Source: Bactrocera neohumeralis (Eukaryota; Arthropoda; Insecta; Diptera; Tephritidae). Taken from it: DNA of 64,000 nucleotides. Position numbers and translations under genes: made by a program. Below are positions 35,735 through 48,175 of the stretch, one piece after another; position 1 is the stretch's first letter, and each line of letters begins with the position of its first letter. The DNA lies in NCBI RefSeq assembly GCF_024586455.1, contig NC_065921.1, positions 27,649,135 to 27,713,134 on the forward strand, in the 5' to 3' direction. The notes below the pieces were generated by a model. It did no database searches. It worked only from the letters and a program-made list of their open reading frames with translations, and was not told the origin of the DNA.

Positions 35735-36115
35735 CCGTAACGAATCTCCAAATCTTTGCATATGCAAGAGGCTAGAGGCCTTTCCATCGACTCCTTCTCA
35801 AGAATATCGTACCGGGAGTCCAACTACCACCTGCTGCAGACAAAGAACTTGAGTTGGAACAAGAATCTAGTGTAACCTTTGTGCAACTTCGTACTGAATA
35901 CTGTAGCATATCAAACTCCAATTTATCCAGAATCGACCCCGATATATCAAATATATGCCAAGCGCGTAAAGGAGTCCCCGCACTGCTCAAGGTAGCTCTT
36001 CGCATGCCCAACGAACCCCACTCATCTAAAACCCGTCTCACTATGGTTAGCGCATTTTCTACCTTTCCGGGTAGATGGTTTCGATGACACGCGCTTTGTC
36101 ACCTAACTAGGGTCT
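35735..36115 (+). mobile_element. Jockey-clade LINE C-terminal fragment
   Basis: The + strand encodes LEQESSVTFVQLRTEYCSIS, then NSNLSRIDPDISNICQA. After frameshifts it reads NPTHLS-like and PFRVDGFDDTRF. The LxQLRxGYCxxLNSYLxRIDP wording is typical of the Jockey clade C-terminus. Confidence 0.7.
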
Positions 36116-38069
36116 GAATAATCGCTACAACAACATCAAATAAGATAAACGAATCAGGGGCTCTGTGTTTTTTTATTCTTTTTGTACTTAAAGTAAGTGT
36201 TGGCGTAAGCTCAGCATGAATCCCACTCAACGAAATCTTGATTGTTTTCGGAACCCTTAAAATCTGTTGCGTTCCGATTACTTAGACACAACTGTAGTGG
36301 TGACGGTACGCTGGTTCTTCCTAACTAACGCTGGCCAAATCTACTGAGAGTTTACCAAAGTTCATTTAGGACCACTTTTAGGAGTTATTATCACTTAGAG
36401 AATACCTTCGCCTCGGTGTAAACCAAAAGGATTCGATTCTGATGAGTTCAACGCTAAAAGCATGCAATAAAAAATCAGCGGGAGTAGTTCTACTAAAGAA
36501 TAATTTCTTTTACACTTCTCCGCTTAGTTTATTAAAATGAATATAGATAACTTTTTGCAATCATAAATCCGAGACATTATGATAGAGTTATAGGACCTAG
36601 TTACGCGGCCGCAGAGAGAGAAGACAATAAAGTGAAAGAATATTAGTCTCGGTGGTATCACAATGAGCCACCTAAAGACTTAGGTGCGTCGGCAGACAGC
36701 CACTCCACTTACCCTACGCACTTAGTACTTTCAAAAGAGAACTTAACTCGTCGAAAGCAATCAGCTTTTCAATCAGTATGTGAAGGATTTCTCGTCTTTA
36801 CGCCAATTTATAACTTTCAGAAGAAGAAGAAATTAGAAGTCGTTAGAGATCTTTAACGAGACTAGGAGTCTTGACCGTGAAACTGCTAGTTTCTATAATA
36901 TTTCCACCAACTTTCCGAGATGCGCTGCTCCAAAACCACCTTACAGGGTACGAACGCTTTGTTGGTTGCCGCTAACTCGGTAATTAAAGGGCCGATAAAG
37001 ATACAAAGCGCAGGCGGACCAATGATCCATATACAAATCTACACTGCTGTATTATAGAGTAATTTGAATATAACTCGCCTATGGTCAGCGATATTTGCCT
37101 ATGCATCAGCAGAAAGTGAAACAAGAGCTCCGGCAAAGCGCGAGACAGCCGAAGTGTCCACGGCAAAGAGGCAACCCACAGCGGTAATCCAATACGGCAG
37201 CTCCTTTCAGGTTTAAGAACCGTCTGCTGCACTATTCTTTAGCCATTACCGACACCGCACACACACAGGCACACATATATACTAGTTTGTTTGTATGTTT
37301 GTCTCCGCTGACATATGGCATATTTGCATGCATTAAATTCGTTCCGTCTTGAACTTCTTTGTTTGCACTTTGTGGCAGCTGTAGTCAACACAAACATAAA
37401 GTGGAGTAACAAAAACAACAAACAACAAGTTTCAACTTCTAGTATAACTAAATAAATATGTCTGTCAGGGAAAATAAAAGAGTACAACAAGAAGAAAAGT
37501 CCGATGAGTTCGATTGTTTTGACAGCCGTTGCCCCGGGCATTCGGACCGCGTCGTCGTCCAGACTGGCGGTCTTCACTTGCTCCCTTACTGATGGTGCTC
37601 GGCGCGCACTTAGCGGACAATGGATGGTCGAAACGTGTTGGTCGCCCTGTCGCGCAATGTTTGTTTGTGTATTTGTTTAGTTGTTCGTGCCACCGTAATC
37701 GATGCCCCGACAATTCTGACAATTCTGCGCGTGTTTTTGTTGTTATGGACTTTGTGAACTTTTGTGTTGCAGTCAAAACAATAAAGCACAAATTGCAGTT
37801 CCATGACAGCAGTTACCCTGGAAGTGCAACAACAAGAGCAACAAAAAGAGATCGGAAACTGAACGTGAACGTGTTGTACTGTGCTGTGTTGAGGGTGGAC
37901 AATGCCAGTCATAACAAGGAAGTAAATAATAGTGACTTATTTGAATATGCATTTCTAATGAAGTCCACGCACGTGAGAATTGCTCACTTCTTGTCTGAGC
38001 AAAGCAAAATTACAGGAACATGAACTCAGCATCATCATAAAACGTGTCGTGTACTCCCCATTAAGCTAT
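36116..38069. other. No recognised gene; unexplained open frame at 37529-38023
   Basis: A possible LINE 3' end lies near 36640-36680 on the minus strand. The rest is unassigned. From 37200 to 38050 the DNA looks single-copy and contains a 164-codon + strand open frame (37529-38023), without any recognised domain, and overlapping minus-strand frames. I do not call a gene. Confidence 0.3.
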
Positions 38070-38440
38070 TTTAATGTGGTAACTGCTTAACTGGCGTGCT
38101 TTGGATCTGTCACTGTTCAAGAATTCAGCTCTGCTTTGCGCCAACGTGAGAGCCCTTTTCGGCTTTTGGTATAAGTGGGACCTTAACCAGTTTTCCAGCC
38201 TTTGAAACATCAGCTAATCTTATATAGTTCGCTTAAATGAGGGCGAACCAGCTGCAAAACACCTTGACCTTCTGTTGCAGTTACTCCGGTGTGATGCCAT
38301 CAGGTCTCGGCGCTTTCAAAAGTTTGAATGTATTCAGCGCACAGTTAAGATGACATTCATGAAAAAGGTCCACGAAGGCTATACAGCTCACTCGAACCTA
38401 CCTCAGTGACATCAAAGGCTCACCATGAGGCCGTCTTTAC
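38070..38440 (-). mobile_element. LINE reverse transcriptase N-terminal fragment
   Basis: The minus strand encodes LNTFKLLKAPRPDGITPE, then KAGKLVKVPLIPKAEKGSHV. These are the RT finger motifs (KSPGPDGI, AWKxxKVVFIPKxGK) of a non-LTR element. Stops are present. Confidence 0.7.
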
Positions 38441-38879
38441 TTTCTGTAGCTCGGACTTGTATACTGTCAGTACAATCGTCCCTAGAGTCACTTCTACGAG
38501 TTTTGATGAAAAGTCTTCCTCTCAATGATCTGATTAGTTAGCACCAATGTCCACCAATGTTGCTTTCTCTTACATTTCAAAAGACAATAGCCTTAAGTGT
38601 AGTCTTACGCACCGAGCTGAACACCTCGACGAGCGCACCAACCGCACCCGCGAACAGGATCGAGTTGCGGTTTTGAGAGCTGATCGAAGTTTCCTACAAC
38701 ACAAGTGTCAATTAGTACCTATTCATGAAGCTTTTATAAGTTCTGACCTCGGGGCGCAAAGCGTCTCAGCTAAAACTATAATGTAACTATGATCAAAGAA
38801 GGAATGGTTGCCTAGAACCCGCCCGAGAACAAACAAATGAGCTGAACAAAATCATTTGAACCCTAGAATATGAAGTTAG

Positions 38880-39290
38880 CTAGCCAATCGGATATAGTCC
38901 TAAATTCTTTCCGAAACATAGTGGCTTTATTGATGTCGGTTTACATCGGGCTAGAGTGTCCTTGACATCAGACCACAAATTTTCGACGGGGTTAATGTCA
39001 GGGAACAGTGGTTCATTACGTTGACATTCCGTTTTTTAAGCCACCATTCAGCAACTTTTCTTATGTGTTTGCGATCATTCCCTCGCTGGAACGTTCAAGC
39101 AAGCGGTATTTCTTCACTGACATCCGGCAGCATAATGTTCTAAAGAATTTCTACATAAGAGTTGCTAGGAATGTTTTCCTTGATCCAATAAATGTGACCC
39201 ACACCATGCCAAGAAAGGCGCGGCCAAGTAATGATACTTGCACCTCTTTGTTATACCGTTTTTAATGTGTATTTCGGCTGATATTCGGTA
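38880..39290 (-). mobile_element. Tc1-type transposon fragment
   Basis: The minus strand encodes pieces like WHGVGHIYWIKENI, RSSEGMIANT and PDINPVENLWSDVKDTL. The last is the SPDLNPIENLW block around the third catalytic residue of Tc1 transposases. Frames are broken and there are no inverted repeats I can see. Confidence 0.65.
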
Positions 39291-39359
39291 TTGGGGGAAC
39301 GTTTTACATATTGACGCGATCGCTTTTGGCCATATATAACAGTATTACTCAAAAAGTAA

Positions 39360-41340
39360 TTGGGTTGGATTAGGTTACATCAGCTGGCTATCATGTCATA
39401 AATAGATTTACTGGTCCCTTGTAATGACAGATGAAGGTTCATTGTTAATACGAGCTAAAGTTTACGTGGTTCAGGACGTCATAGCTTGCGTATTTCTCTT
39501 CCGCTACCTTGCACATAATCATGGTGATCCCACATGCCACTAAGGCGTTCTCTCACACCCTAATTTGTCTGTAAGCCCTTTCGGAAATTTCATTTTGTAT
39601 CGTTTTTAGCGACTTTCGTAATTCATGAAGTGGTTCGGTAGCCAAGCGTATGGCACTTTAGACAATCTAATAAATTTTTTCTTTTCCCGGAAAGCCTTTG
39701 TGACCTTGAAGCCAGTTTTAATGCAGCCGCTTTCCGGCAGCCACTGTATCTACTGCCTCTCTGCTTCTAAGGACGTTCTCTGACGCAATACGATGTGAGT
39801 TTATTGTTTTAATTGCACGCTTGGCTATCGACATATGCATATTAATGTTCTTTATAGAGCTATTATATAGCTATTTCAGCACCTTTCTGCGCAAAGAGTT
39901 TTTCCTGGAAGGTAATCCGTACTGCGGCAACTTGAAGTGTCGCCTAAGATCTAGCTCAGTGCAACAGATACCGGCGCCCACTGCATCAGCCATTTTTGAC
40001 ACGTCCGAGTAGATGTTGAAAGTTCTGCTGGTGGGTCGCGTGACCCTACGCCATCCGCTCTCTTTTAGTGAGACCTGAAACCTTCTCTCCCAGATAAAGT
40101 GTGAGGGTATGTGGTTTATTTCAACCAAGATGTCATGTTAAGATTTTACCTAATGCCGCCGCTGATTTCGCTGTAGAGATTTCCACTGTAATGTCAATTG
40201 GTGGCAGGTTGAGTAACCTTTTAAGTGCAACATTTGTAGTGATTTTTAGTGATCCCGCTATGCAGAGAATTGATGTATTCGCTCCAACGGTATCCTGTAT
40301 GCTATTTTTCTGGCAGCGGTCCCCTACAGTAAAGCAAAGGATAAGCTTGAATATCACTGTTTAACACAAATTCATAAGGGCACGTCACAGACCCCATTTT
40401 GATTCTGGTCTACAATGCCTGGAGAGAGCATCACTGGCCTTTTTCTCTCTCTTTTTCACATTGAGTTGCGACGTAGATTTGCTGCTAAAAATTACTCTCA
40501 GGAAGTTAGTATGCTAGTAGTTAACTCTACCGCCTCCGAGGATTCCAAGACGGCATCTTGCACATCCTTGTAAAGAGAACCATATTCGTCATATCGGTAT
40601 TTAACCCTAGGTAGAGCTACCAATCGGTGTATGACTTTTAGAGCACCATCTGTCTCGCTACTAATTGTGTCTAGGAACTTACCCCTCACTAGAATAGCTA
40701 TATATGTCGTCTGCTTAGGCTGTCAGCATGGGTGAATTTCCTTCAAATTTTCCCAGAAGCTCATTTGCTACAAGTGAACCCTGGATAGGTGACAGTACAC
40801 CTCTTGAAGAATTCTTGTTCGCGTTAGTCTGAGCAATCTGGCTTCGTTTCACTCTGCATACGTCTTCCTGCAGCTTAGATAGCTTAGTAGAGTTTTTATC
40901 CATGTATTGATGGCGTGATTTATCACGATTGCTTCCAGACTATTAAAAAGAAGAGTCTAGCCAGACGACCAGGGCATATTCCTTATGCTTTAGAGCTCCC
41001 TCTGCCTATATTTAACTTCTTTGTCCGACTTTGGTATGAACTTGATCTTTTCTTTTTCCAAAGGATACACACATAGTTCAGCCTTAAATATCCGTCATGT
41101 ATTGTCATCAGGTATGGTTCCAGCTCTGTTGATACAAATCGCATCGTTCGAAGCCGTTGAGTGTTCAAAATATTTTGTTTTTCGTTATGATATCGAAGGA
41201 GATGTACGCTACGCTATTTCCGACAGATTGGACAGGTTGGTATAGGAAGTGGAGAATATCTACATATTGGAAGTTACTAGCGCCCCTACACCCTAGAAAA
41301 GGCGAACACGAAGAAAACAACAATGTTAAATGAGACATCG
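39360..41340 (-). mobile_element. Degenerate LINE with RT and RNase H, about 2 kb
   Basis: Read on the minus strand from 41340 to 39360: an RT N-terminal part; KFIPKSDKEVKYRQREL-like text near 41030; RGVLSPIQGSLVANELLGKF near 40790; an ADDI box and RGKFLDTISSETDGALKVIH near 40690; TTNVALKRLLNLPPIDITVE near 40200; and the RNase H start TFNIYSDVSKMADAVGAGIC near 39990. The 3' end is near 39360 ('ggttggattaggttac'). The order matches I/LOA/R1-type ORF2. It is the longest collinear LINE here, with several stops and frameshifts. Confidence 0.75.
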
Positions 41341-42422
41341 ACACCACTGTTATTACTTAACAGCTCATTATGACTTTTTATACACGGTATATAGTTTCGG
41401 GAACTGAGTCTATAAACTGTTTCTCTTTCCATGGATGCTTATTCTTTCAAGTTCGTAGAATGTCGAATATAATCATACTGTCCCTACATCTTACGGACCA
41501 GGCAAAATAGCAAAAACTAATTTGGTACTATGGAACATAACATAAATCTATATACATATATACTATATACTATATTACCATATATGTACATTTCTATGTA
41601 CTCTAGTTGCATTTTCCTCCGCTGTCCAATGACCACTCAGCATAACAAAATTACTATCTGCCAGCCAAATGATACTAATTTATCATTTCAGAAAATTATT
41701 TGTGGCTACAATGAAAGCTTGATAATATCTTTACGCGCAGAGACGCGGAGACCCAGACAAGCGAACGCATAAATTTAATACTTAAGAGCTGCTAACATGT
41801 ATGTATGTGGGTGTATGTGTGGCTAAGTGTGCAAATATGAATTTTCCTTGAACAATATTGTTATGCGCGTATGCCAGAGTTGATGACATCACTTGGCTGG
41901 CTCGGTGGCGGAGTGCATGAATCAAAGCGCAAAATGGACAAATGTCACAAGTTCTAAACGCTTTGTGGAAATACAAAACAAACTTATTTACATGCAGACG
42001 TAGTGAAGTGAAATGAATGAAGTTCTCCAAACAGATTGCAGGGGTTGAATTTGATATTTGCATTATATCCTTTGTGCTGTGAACGGAAACGGCGAACTGT
42101 TGGTAAGGACGTCGGAAGGATAGTGGCGAAAACATAGAAACATATGTACTTAAATGCACAAACATATATAAATAATATTTGGCACTTATATATAAATATA
42201 TAGATAAGTATATATATATATTTCTGCTAACCCAGTAGTGGAATTTAAGATGATACCACTAAAGGACTAGCTCTAAGGTGAACTTGCTCGAGCAGAGAAG
42301 CTCTCAGTGCTAGAGAGACCAAAAAAAAACTTTACAGTGCACGGGGGGCATTACCTTTACAAATAAAAAGTTTCCACACAAAAACTTGATTTTGTTGTTT
42401 CAGTTTATATGACAGCTACATT
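41341..42422. other. Gene-free stretch
   Basis: AT-rich, with TATA microsatellites near 41560 and 42170-42220. No domain recognised; 41500-42230 may be single-copy. Confidence 0.4.
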
Positions 42423-44441
42423 GTGATACATTTCGAGATTCTCTACTTTTTAAAGAAAAAACACAGAAACTTCAAATTTAATGGGGGAAAATGTTTATTT
42501 TCATTCGAAAGAACTTTCTTTGGTATTCATTTTTATACTCTCGCAACAATGTTGCTAACGAGAGTATTATAGTTTTGTTCACATAACGGTTGTTTGTAAG
42601 TCCTCAAACTAAAAGAGTCAGATATAGGGTTATATATACCAAAGTGATCAGGGCGACGAGTAGAGTCGAAATGCTGTCTGTCCGTCCGTCCGTGCAAGCT
42701 GTAACTTGAGTAAAAATTGAGATATCATGATGAAACTTGGTACACGTATTCCTTGGCTCCATAAGAAGGTTAAGTTCGAAGATGGGCAAAATCGGCCCAC
42801 TGCCACGCCCACAAAATGGCGGAAACCGAAAACCTATAAAGTGTCATAACTAAGCCATAAACAAAGATATTAAAGTGAAATTTGGCACAAGGGATCGCAT
42901 TAGGGAGGGGCATATTTGGACGCAATTGTTTTGGAAAAGTGGGCGTGGCCCCGCCCCCTACTAAGTTTTTTGTACATATCTCGGAAACTACTATAGCTAT
43001 GTCAACCAAAGTCTACAGAGTCGTTTCCTTCAGGCATTTCCATGTACAGTTCAAAAATGGAAGAAATCGGATAATAACCACGCCCACCTCCCATACAAAG
43101 GTTATGTTCAAAATCACTAAAAGTGCGTTAACCGACTAACAAAAAACGTCAGATACACTAAATTTTACGGAAGAAGTGGCAGAAGGAAGCTGCACCCAGG
43201 CTTTTTTTAAAAATTGAAAATGGGCGTGGCGTCGCCCACTTATGGACCAAGAACCATATCTCAGGAGCTACTAGACCGATTTCAATGAAATTCGGTATAT
43301 AATATTTTCTTAACACCCTAATGACATGTACGAAATATAGGTGAAATCGGTTCACAACCACGCCTTCTTTATAAAGCTATTTTGAATTCCATCTGATGCC
43401 TTCTCTGTATAATACGATCATTAGGAACCAATGATGATAGCGGAATAAAACTTTCAAACATCATTTGAAAAATAGTAAATGACGTATGATTCCATCACTT
43501 TACCATGCGAGAGTATAAAATGTTCGGTGACACCCGAACTTAGCCCTTCCTTACTTGTTTGAAGATTTCTCTTTCAAATGTTGAACGCGGCTATGTCTCA
43601 AATGGTCTATCCGTTGAGTCTAATTTTCGTTGACTCGTTCGATTGGTAACTGATTAATGACTCGTATGATGTTTTGCTCCAAAGCCTAAATCGAAGCGGG
43701 ATTGACTTAAGACTTTACATATCCCCACAGGAAAAAGTCTAACGGTGTGATATCACACGATCTTGGTGGGCAATCGATCGGCCCAAAACGTGAAATTATC
43801 TGCTCACCTTTCTCTCAATAAATTCATTGTCTGATGCAATGTATGAAAAGGATGGCCGAGATCATGAGCTTTTCAGACATCAAATAGTCTTGATTCCATC
43901 AGCCCACAAACCACACAAAACCGTTTTTTTTCTGGATGATATGGCAGATCTTGAATATCTTCTGGTTGCTCTTCGTCCCAAAAGCGCCAATTTTGCTTGT
44001 TACGTTGAATCAAATTTGGCTCGGAGTTGCTGTCAACGAAGCAATGTCGTTTGGGAAGGTCGACTTTCCACAGTCTTATTTTGTACACTCTCAATTTAAG
44101 CCACGACTGATATCTTTTCTTCACTGCGTGCTGGACGTGGTCTATTCAGTCGAATATTATCCAATAATGAATGCTGGGTCTCAAAATTGATGATGGTGTT
44201 GCGAATAGTACGTTCAGTAGGCCGATTATGTTGACTATAAGTTGAGCGAAGCGTTCGAAAAATATTCTTTACAGAACGTGAATTTTCGTAATAAAGTTGA
44301 ACAATTTATGTACGTTGTTCAGGCGTCAGTTTTTCCATGATAAAATCACAAATGATACAAAAATAACATGATAGCTAGATACTACTCACTTGTGATTTGT
44401 TAAAAAGAGGCTCAAAACCCGCCGACTGTTTTTGGTCCACC
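42423..44441 (-). mobile_element. rosa-like (DD41D) transposon, interrupted by another repeat
   Basis: The ends keep traces of the family's inverted repeats: 'tgtgatacatttcgag' at the left, and the complement of GGGTGGACC at the right. On the minus strand the middle encodes LPKRHCFVDSNSEPNLIQRN, WRFWDEEQPEDIQDLPYHPE and KKRFCVVCGLM. The C-terminal part is near 43560-43800. A 1.03-kb repeat (42535-43560) splits the 3' region: sequence on its two sides rejoins to match the uninterrupted copy at 57320-57345. Stops and frameshifts make it inactive. Confidence 0.8.
42535..43560 (+). repeat. 1.03-kb dispersed repeat with a hairpin at each end, nested in rosa copy
   Basis: The left end ATACTCTCG..CGAGAGTAT makes a perfect 9-bp stem with a short inner CAAC/GTTG stem. 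The right end has GCGAGAGTATAAAA, then GTTCGG (43522-43527) pairing with CCGAAC (43534-43539), followed by TTAGCCCTTCCTTACTTG. Inside are several copies of 'gggcgtggc' and 'ccacgcccac' style blocks and a 'gtccgtccgtccgt' run. There is no reading frame worth calling. I recognise it as a very common dipteran repeat but cannot assign a class; the 3' hairpin plus CTT-rich end is Helitron-like, without proof. Confidence 0.8.
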
Positions 44442-44459
44442 CAATGAATGATTATTTTG

Positions 44460-45140
44460 AATATTATCCTAATCTTTTTATTACGATTTGTACTTTGCTT
44501 CAAAATAAGCCTCAGTCTTGGCGATAACCTCTTCTTTCGACGAAAATATATTCTCAGAGAGCATTTTTTTCACATCTGAGAATCGGAAATAGTCGCTGGG
44601 AGCTAATTCTGGACAATACGGTGGATGCGGAAGCAATCCGTGGTCCAAATCATAAATTTTTTCATCGTTTTCATTGTCTTGTGACACGTCGCATTGGCTT
44701 GGTGAAACAGCACTTTCTTTTTCTTCAGATGCAGCCGTTTCTCGGCGATTTTGTTCTTTAAACGGTCCAATAACGCTAAGTAATACTTGCTGTTGTGATC
44801 CTACCTTTTTTAGGGTAGTCTATAGAAGTTATTTCAAGCGCATCCCAAAATACAGACGCCATAACCACTGTTGCGTATTTCACACTTTTGAGCGGGTTTA
44901 TCGTGCGCAGTCCACTCGGATGACTGTCGATTGGGCTTCGGAATAAAATGTTGAAGCCATGTTTAATCCATTGTCACATATCGACACAAAACCTCGAGTT
45001 TACTACGCTTCAAAATCTCCAAACACTGCTCCGAATCATCAACTCGTCGTTGCTTTAGCTTAAAAGTGAGCTCGCGCGGCATTCTCTTTGCACAAAGCTT
45101 TCTCATCTTAAAATATTTATGAAAGATATGATCTATGGTA
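44460..45140 (-). mobile_element. cecropia-type mariner remnant, N-terminus missing
   Basis: The minus strand encodes KMRKLCAKRMPRELTFKLKQ, VTMD followed by a stop where Glu is normal, LALLDRLKNKIAEKRLHLKK, FHQANATCHK and PPYCPELAPSDYFRF. The second catalytic Asp is changed to Ala (HQA instead of HQD). A frameshift separates the last part. The N-terminal helix-turn-helix is absent. Confidence 0.85.
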
Positions 45141-45142
45141 AA

Positions 45143-46198
45143 ATGGAAAAAATTTAATATCGTGCAGTGATAAAATTCTTATTTTTGAAAGGTGTAGCAC
45201 CAAAAGACATTTATCAATGAATGTTAAAAGTGTATAATGATTGTTCACCTAGAATTAGAACAGTAGAAAGATAGGTTGCTGAATTTAAACGTGGTCGTAC
45301 AAGCCTTGAAGACGATCCACGTGAAGGACGTCCATAAAGCGCATCAACATCAGAAATCATAGCCAAAATTCGGGATATGGTTTTGGAAGATCGTCGATTG
45401 ACTGAGAGAGATTTAGTAGAGGCTCCACACATCTCATTAGGCAATGTGAGCCATATTTTAAATGAAATTTTGAGTTTTAGAAAGCTGTGTGCACAATGGT
45501 TGCCGCATTCGCTAACAATGGAACAAAAACACATTCGAATGCGACTTTCTCAGCAACATTTGGAGCGTTTTAAAAGGGATAAACTAGATTTTGTGCCTCG
45601 ATTCATCACTATGGATGAAACTTGGGTCTATCACCATGATCCTGAATCAAAATAAGAGGCTAAAGAGTGGTGTGAACCTGGTTATTCGGCTTCGAACCGA
45701 GTTCGTGTCCAGAAATGGGCCAAGAAGGTTATAGCATCAGTTTTTTGGGATACGAGAGGAATTTTGTTTGTGGATTACTTGCAAGCTGGTAAAACAATTA
45801 ATTCTGAATATTATTGCAACCTTTTGGACCAGTTGAAGGAAAAAATTCGTGAAAAAAGACCAGGTTTGCAGAAGAAACAAATCACTTTTCATCAGGACAA
45901 TGCACCGTGTCACAAGAGCATTTTGACAATGGCTAAAATCCATGAATTAAAGTTCTAATTGTTGGAGCATCCATCGTATTCACCAGATTTGGTCCCCATC
46001 GACTTCCATTTGTTTCCAGAACTCAAAAAATTTATGCGTGACAAGCGTTTTTCCTCAAATGAAGAGGTCAATATGGCTGTTGAAGCGTATTTTGCAGACC
46101 TTCCGGACTCTCAGTTCAGGGATGGGATCTACAGATTGGCGGATCGTTGGAGCAAATGTATTAATGTTCAGGGAGATTGTACTGTAAGTGTATTTTAA
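45143..46198 (+). pseudogene. Full-length mariner transposase with six in-frame stops
   Basis: From ATG 45143 to TAA 46196-46198 the frame is continuous for 352 codons, the normal mariner length, with no frameshift. Six internal stops break it, at 45155, 45218, 45272, 45335, 45653 and 45956. The catalytic triad is intact: MDETW (Asp at 45614), HQDNAPCHK (Asp at 45896) and LVPIDFHLF (Asp at 46001), with 34 residues between the last two (DD34D). The helix-turn-helix part includes LTERDLVEAPHISLGNVSHI. The 3' flank 'acttattgaacaacctgata' may be the inverted repeat, but its 5' partner was not found. Confidence 0.9.
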
Positions 46199-47624
46199 AT
46201 CATAAAATTGTGTTTTTCTTATCAAACGACAAAACTTATTGAACAACCTGATAAGTATTATCAGATGATCATTTCATAAAGAAAGTATTTAATATCGACC
46301 AATAATAGTCAGTGAAAATATAACCAGCAATCCAGTAATTAGGGGAGGATGTAGAGCATACTTTTTTTTGAAAATCCTTTTTTTGTAATAAAAATCCGCC
46401 TAAACTAGAAAATGTATATAATATTAATACAAGTATTATATTATATTGTTGGAATTTTCATGAATCAGGGTTGCATTTTACCTGTTGCAATTGTATTCAA
46501 CACATTTCAAAACAACTCCGAAGAAAGTCAGGCAACTAAAGATACTATGTACAATGTACCCTACCTATGATTGAGTCCAAGACTGTCCTTAAGCCTTAAT
46601 AGCATAAACTAACCTGCTGAAAACATAATATTTGACCTGGTCTACGAAAAGGGAAAAGGGAGCTAACGTGCGAAAACTAGTTTTCTGGGAAACAGCTGTT
46701 AAAAATCTCATCTTCCATCCGAATCAACTAAAAAGTGAAAATTGATTTCTTGACACCTAAGCCCCCTTTCCGTAGACCAGGTCACATATAGTCTTTTATG
46801 ATCCCAAATTCATGCTATGTAACTTGAGTGTGGAACCCGTTGAATTGCCCATTGGGTATTCAAGTTGTTTAGCACAAAAGTTTCCATGGGTGTTTCTATG
46901 AGTCCACATATGAGCGTACTAAAGCTCATGAAATGCGTCTGAGTTATGAACTTAACAAGACAATCATATTTCCACGCAATACTTACACAGACAGACATGC
47001 TTATACGAATGAATGGAGAGCAATTTATGAATATTTGAATATTTTTGGAATCACCAGATTTTACTACAATTTATGATTATGCGTTTTGGTGGAAAAGTTT
47101 AACAGACGTAATTGATGTTGAGCAAACAAAATCGTAATGATTTACTCACATATGAAACGGGCTGTCGTATTAATCAGACAAGGACATCAAAGCCAGCGTT
47201 TTTTATGATTGTTAAACAGATTACTTATATACTTGTATATAGATGCTGTATGAATGCTCGTGTAAGTAGGCAATTGTGATGAAAGAGTTTGAGGTTATAT
47301 AAAAAGAATATATTTACGAGTATAGTGATGCGAGTGAAATAGTGGTTTGGTGAGTTGAAATTCAAACAGAATTTTTTGGCTAAGTATGGCAAGCAATTTT
47401 GCTGAAATAAAAATTTCCCAACCACGCCAAGTAGAATTTAATAATAATTCTATTAGTTATTGTGCCAAGTAACCAGTTAGATGAGTTGAAACTGGCTTGA
47501 TATAAAGCTTTGTTTTACTTCGTAACTTGGCGTTACTCGGTGAATCGAGTGAAACTAAATCCTCACCAATTCGATCCTTTTAAATCACATAGGGGTATCA
47601 CTACCTTTGTTCTTGCTTCAACCT
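46199..47624. other. Gene-free stretch
   Basis: The first ~60 bases are the mariner 3' flank. The rest is AT-rich without recognised motifs. Confidence 0.4.
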
Positions 47625-48175
47625 GTTAGATTAGGTTATGTTAGTCTGGTTGGCCAATAAGCCACGTATAGACCAGTTTTGGTCCTTTGCGATATACGTA
47701 CCAGATAGAGTTCAGTAACTAGATTCATGAGGAGAAGTCATCCCTTAGGATGCCTGCGCTTGGCGCGAATGTTAACAGACTCTGCGGCCTCACTCTCTAT
47801 ACCTCCTCCAGCGTATCACACAGTTGAGACCCCAGATGCTTATATCGTAGTCTTGCCAATGCGGGCCAAGTGCATAAGAGATGCTCCATTGTTTCCTTGG
47901 TGCCTTACTCCAGATATTTTCTCCATTCTTCCCCATCTGTCAGCCCGATTCTGTAGGCGTGTGTCACCCCCAGATAGTGACCAGCTACAGTTCCTACAGT
48001 CTCTTCAATCGAGTGCCAATAGGAACTTTGTATACTTCCGATCTACCGTTTTGCACATGACTTTTGCAGTCTTGCACCCAGGTAGCTCATTCTATCGGGT
48101 TTTGATTTTCTTTTTCAAGCTTTTACTATTCTTGGCAACCTTGTCCTCTATTTTAATAGAATCGATCAAATAGTT
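47625..48175 (-). mobile_element. LINE 3' fragment (family C)
   Basis: On the minus strand it matches the + strand copy at 29900-30360 over the cysteine tail, and its 3' end lies at 'ttagattaggttatgttag'. Reading frames are broken. Confidence 0.7.

Noticed and set aside
42882..43139. Open frames inside the 1.03-kb repeat
   Set aside because: The repeat is non-coding and common; frames are short and on both strands.
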